Assembly: GCA_019245995.1 (NCBI GenBank)
Contig: JAFAQW010000311.1
Coordinates: 1 to 6,911 of the forward strand
Reading direction: 5' to 3'
DNA: 6,911 nucleotides
From: Vulcanimicrobiota bacterium
GTDB lineage: Bacteria > Vulcanimicrobiota > Vulcanimicrobiia > Vulcanimicrobiales > Vulcanimicrobiaceae
Shown here: positions 1 through 6,262 of the stretch, one piece after another
Layout of the letters: each line of letters begins with the position of its first letter
Numbering within the stretch: position 1 is the stretch's first letter
Translations under genes and position numbers: made by a program
The notes under the pieces: generated by a model
What the model was told of the DNA's origin: nothing
The model's input: only the letters and a program-made list of their open reading frames with translations
The model's database searches: none

Positions 1-204
1 GACCGCTAAGAATAGATGTTGATGAGCGTCAACGAAGAGGCCCGTGACGATCCATATGCCGGCCAGCGTGATGAGCCAGTCGAGCGCCGTCGGCACGCCG
101 GAGCGTTCGATGAAGATATCGACGCGCGTTGGCTGCGGCCGTGGATGAGGGACAAGGGAAGGCTGAGCTTCCGCGGTAGCGGAAAGCGGCTCCAATACTT
201 CCAT
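1..204 (-). CDS. N-terminal part of a putative membrane protein (truncated by window edge)
   Basis: The reverse strand is open from an ATG whose first base is 204 down to base 1, giving 68 residues with no stop; the rest lies outside the window. Residues 1-28 are polar and proline-rich (P16, P19, P21, P23, P25). Residues 29-35 read VDIFIER. Residues 41-57 form a hydrophobic stretch (LDWLITLAGIWIVTGLF), followed by the acidic/histidine segment VDAHQH. The codons look like ordinary coding sequence. The pattern of a short polar N-terminus and a first membrane helix ending in a GLF-D-H motif resembles uncharacterised multi-pass membrane proteins with a GLFLDGWAH-like motif; that likeness is from memory and weak. 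No strong Shine-Dalgarno precedes the ATG. Its start codon overlaps that of the divergent lipoprotein gene. I am fairly sure it is a real gene and do not know its function. Confidence 0.6.
   Translation of the reverse strand, partial: MEVLEPLSATAEAQPSLVPHPRPQPTRVDIFIERSGVPTALDWLITLAGIWIVTGLFVDAHQHLFLAV
169..184. repeat. short perfect inverted repeat upstream of the lipoprotein start
   Basis: TTCCGC at 169-174 and GCGGAA at 179-184 are separated by GGTA. It lies inside the coding sequence of the leftward gene, about 20-35 bases before the lipoprotein start at 203. It could be an operator or a hairpin, but a 6-bp repeat in GC-rich coding sequence is often chance. Confidence 0.2.
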
Positions 205-676
205 GTTTGTTCGAAAATGCTTCGGCGTGCGAGTAAACCCTTTTGGCGTCGCCATTTTCGCCACCACGGTTTCGTGCTATGCCGCTCTGCTGGGGGCATG
301 TTCAAGCAAGCCGGTGGCCGTGCCCGCGAATATGACTGTCGGGGCGACGGCCTCCCGCGCGCTCCCCACCCCGGCGGTTGCCGCACCGGAGGCCCGGCCG
401 CAGATCTTGGCGATTCGCTTTTCGACGCTGACCATACGGCCCGGCATCTGGTTTGACGGCACGATGATCTGCAGCACGAACGTCGCGTCGGTGGAAGTCC
501 GGACGGCGGCGTTTTCGATCAACAGCGCGCACGTCGCGCCCGGCGTGTACCGCTTCCACACCAGGGTGCTCGAGCTGCCGCCGCTTTCGCGCCGCCACTG
601 GTACGAGCTGGACGTCATCGCGCGTAATACCTCCGGCGCGGAAGAGGTAGAACGCGCTCCCCTGCGCGTAGAGTAG
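203..676 (+). CDS. putative small lipoprotein with a beta-rich C-terminal domain
   Basis: This encodes 157 residues from ATG 203. A basic/hydrophobic leader (R4, K5, R10, then residues 14-30) ends in a lipobox, LGAC at 30-33, so Cys33 is the likely lipidated residue. Residues 36-66 are an alanine/proline-rich linker. Residues 67-157 alternate hydrophobic and polar residues (for example LAIRFSTLTIRP, ASVEVRTAAF and WYELDVIARN), which suggests an Ig-like beta-sandwich; I recognise no named family. An in-frame GTG at 227 would give a tidier 25-residue signal sequence ending in the same Cys and would remove the overlap with the divergent start codon. Neither start has a clear ribosome binding site. 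The deacetylase gene follows about 50-80 bases downstream, so the product may act at the cell surface with it; that is inference. Function unknown. Confidence 0.6.
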   Translation: MFVRKCFGVRVNPFGVAIFATTVSCYAALLGACSSKPVAVPANMTVGATASRALPTPAVAAPEARPQILAIRFSTLTIRPGIWFDGTMICSTNVASVEVRTAAFSINSAHVAPGVYRFHTRVLELPPLSRRHWYELDVIARNTSGAEEVERAPLRVE

Positions 677-714
677 CACGCTCGTCGAACAACCGAGCCC
701 TCACCTCCCGTTGT

Positions 715-720
715 AGGAGA
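715..720 (+). promoter_or_regulatory. Shine-Dalgarno-like AGGAGA without a canonical start codon at the right distance
   Basis: AGGAGA is followed by CAAAAA and then the codon ACG at 727-729. No ATG, GTG or TTG lies 5-12 bases downstream. The ACG is in frame with the deacetylase, and the first canonical in-frame starts are TTG 760 and ATG 763, about 40 bases away. See the finding on this gene's start. Confidence 0.5.
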
Positions 721-759
721 CAAAAAACGCTTTTAACAGTACTCGCGCTGCCGATCGTC

Positions 760-1449
760 TTGATGTACCACCGGGTCGACGTCGTCGCGCCGGGCGATCG
801 CATCTCGCAAAGCCTGACCGTTTCGCCGGCGCAGTTCGCCGCCGAGTTGCAGTATTTACACGATCGGCGTTTGCGCACGATGAGCGTCGCGGAACTGGAG
901 GCCGACATTCGCGCCGGGCAGTCGGCGGGGAACGCGGTTCTGCTCACGTTCGACGACGGCTACGACGACCAATATCGCTACGCGTTTCCATTGCTGCGCC
1001 GGTTCGGCGACGTCGCGACGTTTTTCGTCAACGTGGGCTCCGTCGGCAGACCGCGTCACCTGTCGTGGCAGCAGATCGCGACGATGGCGCAGGCGGGCAT
1101 GTCGTTCGGTTGCCACGGCGTCACGCATGCCGACCTAGCGAAGCTGGGTGCCGCGGCGCAGTCGTATCAGATCGGCCGGTGCGTGGAGGTGCTGAGCGCG
1201 CGATTGCGCGACAACGTGATCGCGTACGCCTATCCCAGCGGCGCCTTCGACGAGCAAACGATTCGCTTGGAACGGCACGCCGGATTGCTGCTCGGCTTCA
1301 CCACCGATCGGCGCTTCCAGCGCGACGCCGATTCGCTCTACGAGCTCACGCGGCGGCGCGTGAAGAGCGGAATGACCGCGGAGGCCTTTGGGAGCCTGCT
1401 GTTGGCGCCTCCGACCTACATTCGGGTTCGGGTCTCGCCGACGCCGTAG
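760..1449 (+). CDS. NodB-type polysaccharide deacetylase family protein
   Basis: This is a predicted metal-dependent carbohydrate esterase (CE4/NodB fold) that removes N-acetyl groups from a surface or wall polysaccharide. Counting from TTG 760 it has 229 residues. MYHRVD at 2-7 is the family's N-terminal motif. TFDDGYDD at 63-70 carries the catalytic and metal-binding aspartates. HGVTH at 119-123 gives the two metal-binding histidines. YPSG at 158-161 stands in for the usual YPYG motif, and GFTTDRR at 179-185 is also family-like. The core is compact with no extra domain. The start is doubtful: the in-frame codons from 727 read TLLTVLALPIVL before MYHRV, which would supply the missing first strand or a membrane-directing segment, and a good Shine-Dalgarno sits before 727. 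The gene lies between the lipoprotein and FNT genes on the same strand. The substrate cannot be told from sequence. Confidence 0.9.
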   Translation: MMYHRVDVVAPGDRISQSLTVSPAQFAAELQYLHDRRLRTMSVAELEADIRAGQSAGNAVLLTFDDGYDDQYRYAFPLLRRFGDVATFFVNVGSVGRPRHLSWQQIATMAQAGMSFGCHGVTHADLAKLGAAAQSYQIGRCVEVLSARLRDNVIAYAYPSGAFDEQTIRLERHAGLLLGFTTDRRFQRDADSLYELTRRRVKSGMTAEAFGSLLLAPPTYIRVRVSPTP

Positions 1450-1475
1450 GGGCGCGCGCGCCGTCCATTTGGGTA

Positions 1476-2366
1476 ATGGTAAGCGTGCAGCCCGAAGAAA
1501 GCATCGAGACCGGCGAGCCCGAGAACGCGGGCGATCGCGAACGCGCCGGGAAAACGGTTCGCCTTAGCCCTTCTGAGGAGCGGGAGGTCCGCAAACGGGC
1601 CGGGCTGCGCGCCGAGGTCGTCTTCGAAACGATCCGCCGAGAAGGCGAGGCCGAGCTAAAGCGCAGCGCCGTAGGTTTGGCGCTCTCCGGTCTTGCCGCG
1701 GGACTCTCGATGGGTTTCTCGCTCGTAACGATGGGAGTGCTCCACGTGGCGCTGCCCGATGCGCCGTGGCGGCCGCTCGTGGAAAGTTTTGCGTACACGA
1801 TCGGCTTCGTGATCGTCGTGCTGGCTCGTCAGCAACTCTTCACGGAAAACACCGTAACGGCCATTTTACCGTTGCTGGACGATCCCAACAAGCCGGCGAT
1901 CTTCCTCAAAGTGGTGCGCATGTGGGGAATCGTGCTGGGCACGAACCTCGCCGGCGCGGCGATTTTTGCTAGCGTCGCCGCGCACACCCCGATCTTCGAT
2001 CCGCCGCTAAAGGCGGCGTTCGCGCACTTTGGCTTTCAAGTGCTGTCGCTGCCATTTTGGACGGTCTTATTGCGGGGCGTGCTTGCCGGCTGGCTCATCG
2101 CGCTGATGGTCTGGCTCTTGCCGGCGGCCAACACGCAGAAACTCTGGGTGGTGATCGCCGTGACGTACGCCGTGGGCGTGTTGGGTCTCACGCACATCGT
2201 CGCAGGGTCGGTGGACGCGCTCTTCGCGGTCAGCAGCGGCCTCGCGGACGTCGGTACCTATCTGAGCCACTTTCTGCTGCCCGTCTTCCTCGGCAACGCC
2301 CTCGGCGGCGTCTTGCTGGTCTCGTTGCTCAACTATGGCGAGATCGCGATGGAAGAGGCCGCATGA
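1476..2366 (+). CDS. formate/nitrite transporter (FNT) family membrane protein, YfdC-like
   Basis: The product has 296 residues. Residues 1-62 are a charged, soluble, helix-prone extension (EEREVRKR, RREGEAELKR). About six membrane segments follow, near 66-90, 103-119, 150-170, 194-216, 223-247 and 262-286, matching the FNT channel fold. Family-type motifs are SGLAAGLSMGFS at 71-82, RQQLFTENT at 118-126, FWTVLLRGVLAGWLIALMVW at 194-213 and HIVAGS at 240-245, whose histidine may be the pore histidine. FNT proteins form pentameric channels for small monovalent anions such as formate and nitrite. This branch resembles E. coli YfdC, whose substrate I cannot state. The reading frame is open far upstream over the deacetylase, but similarity and composition support ATG 1476 (26 bases after the deacetylase stop); GTG 1485 is an alternative. 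No clear Shine-Dalgarno is seen. It probably shares a transcript with the deacetylase. Confidence 0.9.
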   Translation: MVSVQPEESIETGEPENAGDRERAGKTVRLSPSEEREVRKRAGLRAEVVFETIRREGEAELKRSAVGLALSGLAAGLSMGFSLVTMGVLHVALPDAPWRPLVESFAYTIGFVIVVLARQQLFTENTVTAILPLLDDPNKPAIFLKVVRMWGIVLGTNLAGAAIFASVAAHTPIFDPPLKAAFAHFGFQVLSLPFWTVLLRGVLAGWLIALMVWLLPAANTQKLWVVIAVTYAVGVLGLTHIVAGSVDALFAVSSGLADVGTYLSHFLLPVFLGNALGGVLLVSLLNYGEIAMEEAA

Positions 2367-2393
2367 CGCGAAGCGGAAGCGACGCTGAATGAA

Positions 2394-2461
2394 GGGCCGG
2401 GGGTGCCGCGCGGCTGGTTCCCCCAGACTTTGCCAGCTCGACGCGACGGCAACGCCGGCCC
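2394..2461. repeat. inverted repeat in the convergent gap, possible bidirectional terminator
   Basis: GGGCCGG at 2394-2400 can pair with CCGGCCC at 2455-2461. Inside lies the perfect palindrome GCCGCGCGGC at 2405-2414, flanked by GGGG 2400-2403 and CCCC 2420-2423. No T-tract follows on either strand, so this is not a standard intrinsic terminator. In GC-rich DNA such pairs arise easily by chance. The 146-base gap at 2367-2512 between the two convergent genes holds nothing else I can support. Confidence 0.25.
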
Positions 2462-2512
2462 CTCGCATCATGGTACGGCGCGGAGATGAAGAAACTGTAA
2501 ACCCGTCGCGGC

Positions 2513-3457
2513 CTACTGCGGCGGCGTCAGATTCGGCGGGCTGCTGAGGTCGAAGCAGTCTTCCATGCCGTCCGACACGACGGCGCGCGCGTTGATGGGT
2601 TGCAGGCCGAAGGTGTTCTCGCAGAATCTGACGATGCTGACATGCGTGTGCTGCGCGTGCGAAATGTACGCGCGTCTCGCGTACGGGCCGATCACGAGAC
2701 AACCCACGCGCCCTCCGGGATAAAACTGTGTCCCGTCGCTCCACGTTTCGACCTGCGGCGGATCGACGTGATCCACCCAGCCGCCCCAGTCGTCCCACGT
2801 GATGAAGATGGCCGCGTTGGCCCACTGCGGACCCTGCGAGACGGCGTTGACCACGCTCGCAGTCCAATTCGAGCCATCGGTGACGTTGGATGTGGGGTGC
2901 TCGTCCAATCCCGTTGGCCCGTAGATCCACGAAACGTTCGGCAACTTTCCCGCCGCCGCGTCGGCCGCGAAGTCGCTCTGCGGACGCATGCTGCGCCTTC
3001 CGAGATTTTGGATCAACGTGAAGGGGTAGCCGCTCGTGTAACTGCCCCACGTGAGGCCCGCCGCATCCAGTTGATCGGGCAACGAGGCAAGGTTGAACGG
3101 CGGCGTTGACGAGGGCACGTTGTTGATCACGGGGGAATCGGCGGCGATCAACATCAGGTGATTCGGCGTCGAGGGTCCGGCGACGGCGGTGAAATAGTTG
3201 TCGCAGAGCGTGAACTGGCGCGCGTACGAAAAGTACGCGGGAATGTCGGCCTCGCGATAGCCCATGCGAGGCGCTCCGGTCGCGCGCTTGAGCCACGCCT
3301 GGTGCGTGTGGCTGGGGTCGAACGACGGTGGGTTCGGCGCCTGCGGCAGCGTGGCGTCGCCGTTTCCACCGGGAAACGTTCCGAAATAGTTGTCGTACGT
3401 GTGATTCTCTTTGACGACGATCACCACGGTCTTGATGGGGCTTGCTGTGGAGTTCAT
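2513..3457 (-). CDS. phosphoesterase family protein (acid phosphatase / phospholipase C type), no signal peptide
   Basis: The product has 314 residues and belongs to the alkaline-phosphatase-superfamily phosphoesterase family that includes AcpA acid phosphatases and bacterial phospholipases C, which hydrolyse phosphomonoesters or phosphodiesters. ENHTYDNYFG at 17-26 is the N-terminal metal-site motif. GPSTPNH at 94-100 is the conserved central motif. DEHP at 185-188 and WDDWGGWVDHV at 221-231 supply further metal ligands, and GPYARR (257-262) with HTH 270-272 form the C-terminal part of the site. All the expected key residues appear present. The start is well fixed: GAAGGTGA at 3467-3474 lies nine bases before the ATG, and an in-frame TGA (3469-3467) sits four codons upstream. 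There is therefore no room for the Tat or Sec signal usual in the family. It stands alone on this strand, convergent with the FNT gene and divergent from the right-hand operon. The substrate is unknown. Confidence 0.92.
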   Translation of the reverse strand: MNSTASPIKTVVIVVKENHTYDNYFGTFPGGNGDATLPQAPNPPSFDPSHTHQAWLKRATGAPRMGYREADIPAYFSYARQFTLCDNYFTAVAGPSTPNHLMLIAADSPVINNVPSSTPPFNLASLPDQLDAAGLTWGSYTSGYPFTLIQNLGRRSMRPQSDFAADAAAGKLPNVSWIYGPTGLDEHPTSNVTDGSNWTASVVNAVSQGPQWANAAIFITWDDWGGWVDHVDPPQVETWSDGTQFYPGGRVGCLVIGPYARRAYISHAQHTHVSIVRFCENTFGLQPINARAVVSDGMEDCFDLSSPPNLTPPQ

Positions 3458-3466
3458 TTGCGCGCG

Positions 3467-3474
3467 TCACCTTC
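3467..3474 (-). promoter_or_regulatory. ribosome binding site of the phosphoesterase gene
   Basis: Read on the reverse strand this is GAAGGTGA, one mismatch from GGAGGTGA, with a nine-base spacer to the ATG at 3457. Its last three bases are an in-frame TGA stop, which rules out any upstream start for the gene. Confidence 0.7.
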
Positions 3475-3475
3475 G

Positions 3476-3510
3476 GTTCGCGACTCTCGGCGTCCCGGCG
3501 AGCCGCGAAC
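3476..3510. repeat. nested inverted repeat in the divergent intergenic region
   Basis: GTTCGCG at 3476-3482 pairs with CGCGAAC at 3504-3510. Inside it, CTCG at 3486-3489 pairs with CGAG at 3499-3502 around a nine-base loop. Together they make an 11-bp stem with a small asymmetric bulge. It lies 18-53 bases upstream of the phosphoesterase start, next to its ribosome binding site, and about 60-100 bases upstream of the membrane-protein gene. It could be an operator or a 5'-leader hairpin for the phosphoesterase mRNA. I found no convincing -35/-10 pair in this 115-base region. Confidence 0.35.
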
Positions 3511-3572
3511 GCGTCGAAAGCGCAACGCCTCTAGGTTATTCGTCAAGGGGCTCGGGGAGCCGGCGCAAGAAG

Positions 3573-4523
3573 ATGATACCAATGGAGCTTCGCCCGTTGG
3601 GTTTCGGCGAGATTTTCGACCGTGCCGTTACGCTCTATATCCGCAATTTCGTGCCGTTCGTCGCGATCGTGCTCGTGCTGGTCGTTCCCACGGCAATCAT
3701 GCAGTACTTTCTGGATCTCAACTCCGGTTCGCAGCTGACGCAGATGCTCCAGATTTTCCGGCACGCGGGCCGGGGCGGCAACGGTACCCAGTTGCCGTTC
3801 TATAATGCCGAAGGCGGCCTCGTGCCGCTGTTGGCGACGCTGTTCTTGACCTACGCGATCTGGCCGTTTGCGTTGAACGCCGTCGCGGTCGGCGTGGCGC
3901 GGCTCTATCGCGGGCGCCGCGTGGAATTTCGCGCGTGCTACGAACGCGTGCTGCGCCGTTGGCCGTCCATTTTCGGGTTGCTCGGCGTGGAGCTGGTCGT
4001 GCTGCTACTGTGGTATCTCGCAGCCATCGCCGCAAGCGTGCTGCTTTTTTTGGTGTTTGGAATCTTCATTGCGGCGGCCCCCAAGGTCCTTAGTCTCATT
4101 TTCGCCCTCCTCATTGCGGCGATCATTCTGGGCCTGTTGCTGCCGTCGCTCTTGGTGCTGATTCTCGCGATGAACTTTGCGATGTATTCGTGCGTGATCG
4201 AAGATACCGGCGTCGGCGCCTCGGTTTCGGCCGGCTTCTCCCGCGTTTTCAATCGCACCGAGTTCTGGCGCGCGTTGCTCGTCGCGATCGCGACGAGCGC
4301 GATGGCCTTCATGGCATCGTTGCTCTTCGGCGCCTTCGGCATGTTCTTCTCACTCGTGCATCTGCCCGTGCTGCAGACGATCGTGCAATCGCTGCCGCAG
4401 GCCGTCGTCACGCCGTTCACCGTCGTCGTGCTGGCGATTTACTATTTCGACGTACGCATTCGTCGCGAGGCCTTCGACCTGGAAGCCGGACTGGAGCGTT
4501 TGACCGCGGCACAACCGGCGTGA
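3573..4523 (+). CDS. polytopic membrane protein, first gene of the MoxR-linked operon
   Basis: From ATG 3573 the product has 316 residues. The family-like beginning MELRPLGFGEIFDRA starts at Met4, so ATG 3582 is an equally good start; the upstream GGGGAG (3554-3559) is rather far from both. The N-terminal segment is amphipathic. Hydrophobic segments lie near 27-46, 84-108, 134-170, 172-205, 235-262 and 275-291. A basic cytoplasmic stretch (ARLYRGRRVEFRACYERVLRR) sits around 109-129. The C-terminal motif YYFDVRIRREAFDLE (290-304) is typical of membrane proteins annotated as having a glycerophosphoryl-diester-phosphodiesterase membrane domain, or YciC-like. No catalytic phosphodiesterase domain is present, so that label implies no enzyme activity. 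Its stop overlaps the next start by four bases (GTGA 4520-4523), so translation is probably coupled. Its role is unknown; a membrane platform for the MoxR module is an inference. Confidence 0.85.
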   Translation: MIPMELRPLGFGEIFDRAVTLYIRNFVPFVAIVLVLVVPTAIMQYFLDLNSGSQLTQMLQIFRHAGRGGNGTQLPFYNAEGGLVPLLATLFLTYAIWPFALNAVAVGVARLYRGRRVEFRACYERVLRRWPSIFGLLGVELVVLLLWYLAAIAASVLLFLVFGIFIAAAPKVLSLIFALLIAAIILGLLLPSLLVLILAMNFAMYSCVIEDTGVGASVSAGFSRVFNRTEFWRALLVAIATSAMAFMASLLFGAFGMFFSLVHLPVLQTIVQSLPQAVVTPFTVVVLAIYYFDVRIRREAFDLEAGLERLTAAQPA

Positions 4524-5287
4524 TCGCCGTTGTGTTTGCCGCTGCGTCGCTCGCGCCGCCGTCGCGCGAGGCGTTGATCGAGCGCTGGCTGCGAGCCGAT
4601 CGGTCACACCGTGCGGCGCTGCTGGTGGCGCGTCACGTTCCCGCCGCGTCGAAGCCGCCGAACCTGCAGGCCTTGGCACGCCGGGAGTTATCGGTGCCCG
4701 GGCGCTATCGATTGACGGCCCCGCGAGCGCCGGCTGAACCGGTGCCGTGGTGGAAACGCCTCGCGCGGTGGATCGGCGAGCGCTGGAACGCGTTGTGGCG
4801 TCCGATCGCGGCCCGGGCGCACGTGAGTGAGCGGACCGCGACGGCGATCGGGTACGCGGTGTTGGCGCTCGTCGGGCTTGCGCTGCTGCTCGTGCTGTTA
4901 CGGCTGTTCCGCGAGGTGCAGCGAAGCCGTTGGGCGCGCCGCAGTCGCCCGCAACCGCTCGAAGCGGCGCCCGACCCGGAAGCGCTCTACCGCGAGGCGT
5001 GCGATTGCGCGAACCGCGGCGACTACGGGGACGCTGCGCTGCGCCTGTTCGCCGCTGCCGTCGCAGCGTTGACTGGGCGAGGGGCCGTTGCGACAACGCG
5101 CAGCGCCACAGTCGGCGATCTGCGCGCGGCATTGCGACGCAAACGCGCGGCGCTCGTTCCGGCGTTCGATGCGGTCGCCGCTCCGTTCGTGCAAACCGCC
5201 TATGCGGAACGCCCAATCGATGCATCCCAATGGCAGCTCGCAGCCTCCGCCTTTACAGTCATCCTGGGTGAGCCGAGCCTGCCCTGA
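4520..5287 (+). CDS. DUF4129 domain-containing membrane protein
   Basis: The GTG at 4520 lies in a GTGA overlap with the preceding stop, which fixes the start by context; GTG 4532 is a less likely alternative. The product has 255 residues. Residues 1-13 are hydrophobic and may act as a short signal or anchor. A predicted extracytoplasmic part at 15-107 ends in a tryptophan-rich amphipathic stretch (WWKRLARWIGERWNALW, 77-93). One membrane helix lies at about 109-130. The cytoplasmic DUF4129 domain runs from about 154 to 245, with LYREACDCANRGDYGDAALR (156-175), a T-x-x-DLR element near 197-202 and a Y-A-E-R-P stretch at 228-232 in place of the family's usual Y-G. DUF4129 is often fused to transglutaminase-like proteins beside moxR and DUF58 genes; here it stands alone with no transglutaminase domain. 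Molecular function unknown; it probably works with the genes on either side. Confidence 0.87.
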   Translation: MIAVVFAAASLAPPSREALIERWLRADRSHRAALLVARHVPAASKPPNLQALARRELSVPGRYRLTAPRAPAEPVPWWKRLARWIGERWNALWRPIAARAHVSERTATAIGYAVLALVGLALLLVLLRLFREVQRSRWARRSRPQPLEAAPDPEALYREACDCANRGDYGDAALRLFAAAVAALTGRGAVATTRSATVGDLRAALRRKRAALVPAFDAVAAPFVQTAYAERPIDASQWQLAASAFTVILGEPSLP

Positions 5288-5302
5288 GCCTACTCTGCAT
5301 CG

Positions 5303-6262
5303 ATGCGTAAGCCGCGCCTCGACGTCATCGTATTCATCGCCGGCATCGCGATCGTCGCGCTAATCGCGCTCGACAACGGCACGTCGCAAAAAGAGCCGAC
5401 CTCGGTGTTTTCCACGTACGACACGGGGCCGAACGGCTATCGCGGGCTGTACGAAGTGTTACGCGGGGCGGGCGTTGCGGTCACGCGCTTCGAGCGTCCG
5501 TTGGAATTGCTCCCGCCGTCGGTGCGCACGTTGATCGTGACGGGCTACGAAGACGATCCCTCCGCCAAACCGCTCGACGAGCGCGACGCCGCGTGGATTC
5601 GGCGCTTCGTCCAAAACGGCGGCCGATTCGTGGCGATCGACGCGGAGTTCGCGGGGCGCGCCGACATCACGCCGGGCGTCGGCACGACGCTGCGCAACGG
5701 CGGCGGCGATGCGATCGCGCTCGCGCGCAGCTCGTATACTTCGGGCGTGCGGCGCGTCAGCGGCGCCATCGAATGGATATTCCCCTTCGCGACGCCGCGC
5801 GGGGTGCCACTCTTAGCGAATCGTCAAGGTATTGTCGCGCTCTCGTATCGCTTTGGTCGCGGCGAAGTGATCGCAATCACGGCGCCGGCGCTCTTCAGCA
5901 ACGCGCGACTGCGTACGGCCGACAATCTGCGTTTCGGCTACAACGCGGTCGCGGGGGACGGGCCGACGGCGTTCGACGAGTACGCGCACGGCTATAGCGA
6001 GGCCCCGTCGGCATGGAGCGTGCTGCCGGCGCCCGTGCGGGCGGCGGCCTGGATCGGGCTAGCGATCGTCGTTCTCGCGTTGGTCGGCGCCAACGTGCCC
6101 TTCGCGCCACCGTACCTTCCTGGGCGCACGGACGAACGCGACTCGTCGGACTACATCGCGGCCGTGGGTGAGCTGTTGCGCCGCTCCCGCCTGCGCGCAG
6201 CCGACGACGATTGGGTCTGGCGAGCGGCGATGGACTTTCGGGCGCGAAAGGGACACGCGTGA
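5303..6262 (+). CDS. DUF4350 domain-containing membrane protein
   Basis: The product has 319 residues. An N-terminal membrane helix lies at about 8-24. The DUF4350 domain begins near 33 with STYDTGPNGYRGLYEVLRG (37-55), then GVAVTRFERPLELLP (57-71), the strand TLIVTGYED (76-84) and RFVQNGGRFVAID (101-113). This is a Rossmann-like arrangement related to class I glutamine-amidotransferase-like folds, but I see no catalytic Cys and the protein appears to contain none, so a binding role is more likely. FDEYAHGY at 224-231 is a family-typical motif. A second membrane helix at about 247-265 is followed by a charged cytoplasmic tail of about 50 residues. The topology is therefore a large extracytoplasmic domain between two helices. 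It starts 15 bases after the DUF4129 stop with a weak ribosome binding site, and its stop overlaps the MoxR start (GTGA 6259-6262). Confidence 0.87.
   Translation: MRKPRLDVIVFIAGIAIVALIALDNGTSQKEPTSVFSTYDTGPNGYRGLYEVLRGAGVAVTRFERPLELLPPSVRTLIVTGYEDDPSAKPLDERDAAWIRRFVQNGGRFVAIDAEFAGRADITPGVGTTLRNGGGDAIALARSSYTSGVRRVSGAIEWIFPFATPRGVPLLANRQGIVALSYRFGRGEVIAITAPALFSNARLRTADNLRFGYNAVAGDGPTAFDEYAHGYSEAPSAWSVLPAPVRAAAWIGLAIVVLALVGANVPFAPPYLPGRTDERDSSDYIAAVGELLRRSRLRAADDDWVWRAAMDFRARKGHA

Noticed and set aside
16..456. A plus-strand open frame of 146 codons at the left edge.
   Set aside because: It overlaps both the truncated leftward gene and the lipoprotein, and its sequence is low-complexity Arg/Gly with no hydrophobic pattern.
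721..735. AAAACGCTTTT as a possible hairpin or terminator before the deacetylase.
   Set aside because: Only a 4-bp A/T stem with a 3-base loop; too weak, and it sits where a ribosome binding site and start are expected.
1065..1475. Upstream extension of the FNT reading frame over the deacetylase.
   Set aside because: The extension reads as arginine-rich shadow sequence over a clear NodB domain, and the coding character changes at about 1476.
2067..3470. A 467-codon open frame on the reverse strand across the phosphoesterase and the end of the FNT gene.
   Set aside because: It is rich in Arg, His, Gly and Ala with no motif, and overlaps two genes with clear family motifs; it is a GC-driven shadow.
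4190..4519. Upstream extension of the DUF4129 frame into the preceding membrane-protein gene.
   Set aside because: It is arginine-rich shadow sequence; the GTGA overlap at 4520 is the natural start.
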